DNA from: Apostichopus parvimensis
Lineage: Eukaryota; Echinodermata; Holothuroidea; Aspidochirotida; Stichopodidae
Reading direction: 5' to 3'
NCBI GenBank assembly: GCA_000934455.1
Contig: KN885092.1
Span: forward strand, 17,251-37,291
DNA length: 20,041 nt
In this document: positions 16,868 through 20,041 of the stretch, piece by piece
How positions within the stretch are numbered: the stretch's first letter is position 1
Layout of the letters: each line of letters opens with the position of its first letter
Translations under genes and position numbers: made by a program
Notes under the pieces: model-generated
The model's database searches: none
Told to the model about the DNA's origin: nothing
Seen by the model: only the letters and a program-made list of their open reading frames with translations

Positions 16868-18624
16868 GGAGTAGTTATATCTTTGACGAAAATATCATAT
16901 AAAAGTTTATTCCTGTCTCAGATATTATTAGAAGATATTTAAAAGCAAATGTTTAGAGGTGAACACATAGGTACGTGAAGCAAGCCTATTATACACATAG
17001 AATGTGATTAGGGGCTGAAACCATCAATTCGAAATTTCCATGATGTCACTTGTATTGTACAATACTCCATAGAATATTGCTTGAAGTTCGAAACTTCTTT
17101 ATTCTCTTGTTGAATCATAATTCTACAAAATTTGGCAAAATAGGAGGAAATATTAATTAAATATTATAGAAGCTACATGATAAGTGTCATCGTTATACAA
17201 GTGAACGAAACACGAATGACGCAATCACGTCAAGTACTCCGAAGAATGATTTCATTGGAATTATATTGCTGTCTGTATTTTGTCACCGACAAAGTCGTTT
17301 GTGTGAAATCGTGCTTTAAAACGTTCGCTTTCGGCTGTAATGATAAACCACAAAATTTCTAGAAGTCAAGGGAACCTGGCTTTGAGATTAGATCAAGTCA
17401 TTAACCTTCATGCCGTCACCCCGCCCCTCCCCCTTCCTCCCGCACCCATTCACCACAATTTATTTATATTGTTCAAAAAAAGAGAAATTAAGTTAAAGGT
17501 ACTTAAAAGTGTCCTTTTCAAAATATAAAAGAAAAGGAAAAGAAAAAGGCAAATTAATTTGTTTGTCAAATGGAAAACCCATGCATTTAGTAGAATAAGC
17601 AAATGCGTGCCTGCTACCACTCATCGATTGCTGCAGTCTAAAGATACTGGATAATGATATTAAAAATTATAAGTCTGTAGTTCTTGTTATTTAGAAAAGT
17701 TTATTGGAATCTCAGATGGGTTCAAAGTAAGATTCATTCCTTAAGTAACTGTAATACTAGTGAAATGCATGTGTGTTAATACCTATTGTTATATCTTCTT
17801 TCTTTTTCCTCCATTGGATCTTATTTTGTTTTTTGGCCAGTGTACCATTCCTTAATCTGTGTATAACCTGAGAAATTTTGAGAGAGCGGAGCTGAAAAGA
17901 TTTCTTCTTTTCCAAACAATAAAGGTAGCCTACAATAGGATAACACGTAGCATGTAAACATGTAAATATCAAAAATGAAAATTATCAAACGTCAGAGATC
18001 AAATTTTACACACCTCAGATCATTAATCCTACTTACAAAAAAAGCAGAAGGTAAGTGCGTCGCTTTTAAATGGTAAAGGAGGTAAACGCTAACAGTTTGT
18101 GAATTTTTCAACTGACTGTAATAACGAAATTCGATGACTTGTTTTGATCTGTAACATCTACACCTACTAGGCGGCCTACATGATTCCTTCAATGATGTTT
18201 CAAATTTTCGATATAATTTGACATAGATGAATAATTGGAATATAGTGGTGTACCGCAAGGAAAATTAATTCGATTACATTTTATTGTAAAAGTTTAAGCT
18301 TCAGCTGTGTAAGTTCTTTTTTGTGTAATCGATTAAATAGGGGGCCAACAGATATAAGATACCGAGTCACTGTAAATAAGTAACCTACCCAGGCTATATT
18401 ATACTGCTCTCCAGCAAATATATCGCAGAACAAAGAATGGAAGAATTTAACAGAAATTTATTGTTATTACTATTTTAGGGGGGATGGGAGACGGTCGTCC
18501 AAAGGCATGGGGTACCCCCTTGCCCCTCCCCGACCCTCCTCTTTATTTTTCATTTACGGGCATTTTCATGTAGCATATCAACTGAACCTGAAACTGGTAA
18601 GTTGTTATCAGCTGTTATCGATCT
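16868..18624. other. Unassigned AT-rich DNA
   Basis: No supported gene. A C-rich tract lies at 17419-17446 and a G-rich then C-rich pair at 18478-18538 (GGGGGGATGGGAG followed by CCCCTCCCC), which might be a transposon edge. Open frames on either strand are short and without motifs. Confidence 0.45.
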
Positions 18625-18633
18625 GTGCTGTAC

Positions 18634-19804
18634 ACCTGTTTGAAGGTAGCAGCCATTAAGAGCAGCCACTAACAGCAGCCAATAGTCGACACATCAACGT
18701 TACGCGCCGTTGGCCACTGATGTTTGTACACTGTGACGAGCGCTGGGTACGCTGTGGCGGGAAAGTGGATCCCCAGCAGCCACTAAGGGCAGACTAAATT
18801 AGCGGACAATATCAAGACTGTTTCTTTTTCTTACCTGTTTTAAAGCGATAATAATTCACGCTATGCATACTGTAAAAGGCCGAAAATGGCACCATAATAG
18901 AGATGAGATGTTGCTCTTTCATGTGATATAATTCTGGAATTTAATGGTGGACGATTTCTGCATCCATAGTCAACTTAAACTTGTAATCCTACCAAAACTT
19001 GTGGAGAAAGGCGTAAAATGCGGCAATTTTTATCATGACTAATTTGTTTTGTTATTTTCCCCAAATGTCTAAACAATTTATTTATGAGAATATGCAACAG
19101 TCAAGAGAGGTACGATGACGAAGTTAAATTATTCAACTTACACGTGGTATGAAAAAACAGTCTGTAACACTTTGATTTATCGAAAATCGATGCTACGAAA
19201 CCGTTCGATCCTAACGGGAAGGGAATGAAAATGGGAATGAATAGAATTCGCCTGAAACGTGCGGTAATGTGTTATGATCTAAACGTATAATTATTTCAAA
19301 ATCGATTAATTTGAGTTATCGACCTAGTTAAGAGGTCCGGTTGCGGCACCACATTAAAGTAGAAAGGCTGCTCTTCTACGTGGTATACCTCTGCTATCGG
19401 TATCAAAACCGATTTCTTGACCAAATGTGGCCTTAAAGTTTTTACACCGATACGGACCCCTCTCTAAACGCGCTGTTCGTAATGAGTAAAACTAATGATC
19501 CAAAAATTGATTTAATTTTTTTTTCTTCAAAATCGACCTTAATGAGATATACGGTTTACAGCAAATTAAAGAAGAAATGTTGCTGTTTCAAATGGTATAT
19601 CTCTACTATCGGTAACAAAACCTTTAAATGGTAAAAAAATACCTTTCTTATTTATGCACTAATTGAACAAAACACTCGACCGCAGTGTCAGTTATATCAC
19701 ACAAGACCGCAGTAGCATTACTGTGTGTCATGTCTTACTGTCCTTGTTCTCTTAGTGGCTGCTTGCTAGTGTCTGCTGTTAGTGGCTGCTACCTTCAATG
19801 AGGC
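18634..19804. mobile_element. Non-autonomous DNA transposon (MULE-like MITE) with TIRs and 9-bp TSD
   Basis: The 1171-bp element is flanked by direct copies of GTGCTGTAC at 18625-18633 and 19805-19813. The left end reads CCTGTTTGAAGGTAGCAGCC and the reverse complement of the right end CCTCATTGAAGGTAGCAGCC, so the ends are terminal inverted repeats of about 25-30 bp with few mismatches. Subterminal 12-mer repeats of the AGCAGCCACTAA type occur several times at both ends. No transposase frame is present. A 9-bp duplication suits Mutator-like elements; if the outermost base is coincidental, an 8-bp duplication would suggest hAT or P. Confidence 0.75.
19366..19630 (+). repeat. Diverged internal duplication within the DNA transposon
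   Basis: GTGGTATACCTCTGCTATCGGTATCAAAACC near 19380 in the first unit corresponds to an equivalent stretch near 19592 in the second: the shared cores are CTATCGGTA and CAAAACC. Upstream, GAAAGGCTGCT aligns with GAAATGTTGCT. The spacing is about 210 bp. This is seen by eye only. Confidence 0.45.
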
Positions 19805-19813
19805 GTGCTGTAC

Positions 19814-20041
19814 GTTTGGCAGCAAGACAGGGCGATCTCCAAAAACACACGTCAAATTTTCTCGAAAATTGGTCCATTCGCGACCGATTTTGAGGCCAAA
19901 GCCACCAAAAAATATTAACTTGTGCAATCGAGCACAAGTTAGAGCTACTTTCAAGTTATTTGTGTGTGTTTGCATCACCTATTTTCTTATTAATATCTCA
20001 TAGTTTTACAAGAACTTAATTTTTCTTCAACATGGCGTTCT
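19814..20041. other. Flanking DNA with a small perfect stem-loop
   Basis: No gene is supported. ACTTGTGC at 19918-19925 pairs perfectly with GCACAAGT at 19932-19939 around a 6-nt loop. Two short open frames on opposite strands cross the transposon boundary and are not credible genes. Confidence 0.4.

Noticed and set aside
1-20041. CRISPR array, operon or other prokaryotic system
   Set aside because: No regularly spaced identical repeats and no closely packed open frames; the gene found is spliced and eukaryotic.

Overview
The window looks like nuclear DNA from an invertebrate animal. Genes are split by introns of about 0.75-1.4 kb with GT/AG borders, DNA is AT-rich and repeat-rich, and there are remnants of a non-LTR retrotransposon, a Penelope-type element, tRNA-derived repeats and terminal-inverted-repeat DNA transposons. 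There is no sign of bacterial gene packing. The pairing of a C-type lectin domain with a farnesoic-acid-O-methyltransferase-like (FAMeT) domain would suit a marine deuterostome such as an echinoderm, but that placement is a guess from domain content alone.

One protein-coding gene can be supported. It is on the minus strand and spans 5883 to 570 in five exons: 5883-5802, 4401-4177, 3424-3263, 2207-1935 and 829-570. Exon 1 encodes a signal peptide. Exon 2 encodes the N-terminal half of a C-type lectin-like domain (CTLD). Exons 3 and 4 together encode one FAMeT domain. Exon 5 encodes the C-terminal half of the CTLD and a Tyr/Ser-rich tail. All four introns are phase 1. The five-exon model totals 1002 nt (333 residues plus stop) and stays open throughout. 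The three-exon model that skips exons 3 and 4 is also in frame (188 residues) and makes an ordinary secreted single-CTLD lectin. The most notable feature of the window is therefore a FAMeT module sitting inside a CTLD, just after the WIGL motif, either as a true nested domain or as an alternatively spliced cassette.

Layout: 1-55 is the edge of a transposon ending in a CACTG-type terminus. 402-5883 is the lectin/FAMeT gene with its probable poly(A) signal. 5884-10144 is non-coding, with possible transposon termini and a tRNA-like structure near 8221. 10145-11207 is a dispersed repeat with a tRNA-Pro-like core, interrupted at 10258-10860 by a 5'-truncated LINE that duplicated its target site. 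11208-14850 is mostly unassigned, with a tRNA-Thr-like SINE head near 13456 and a GC-richer block at 13620-13950. 15010-15048 holds a hammerhead-ribozyme-like motif of the kind carried by Penelope-like elements. 15906-16778 is a second, partly duplicated copy of the tRNA-Pro-like repeat, uninterrupted by the LINE. 18634-19804 is a complete-looking non-autonomous DNA transposon with terminal inverted repeats and a 9-bp target-site duplication. Apart from the lectin gene and the LINE fragment, I found no open reading frame with recognisable protein content.
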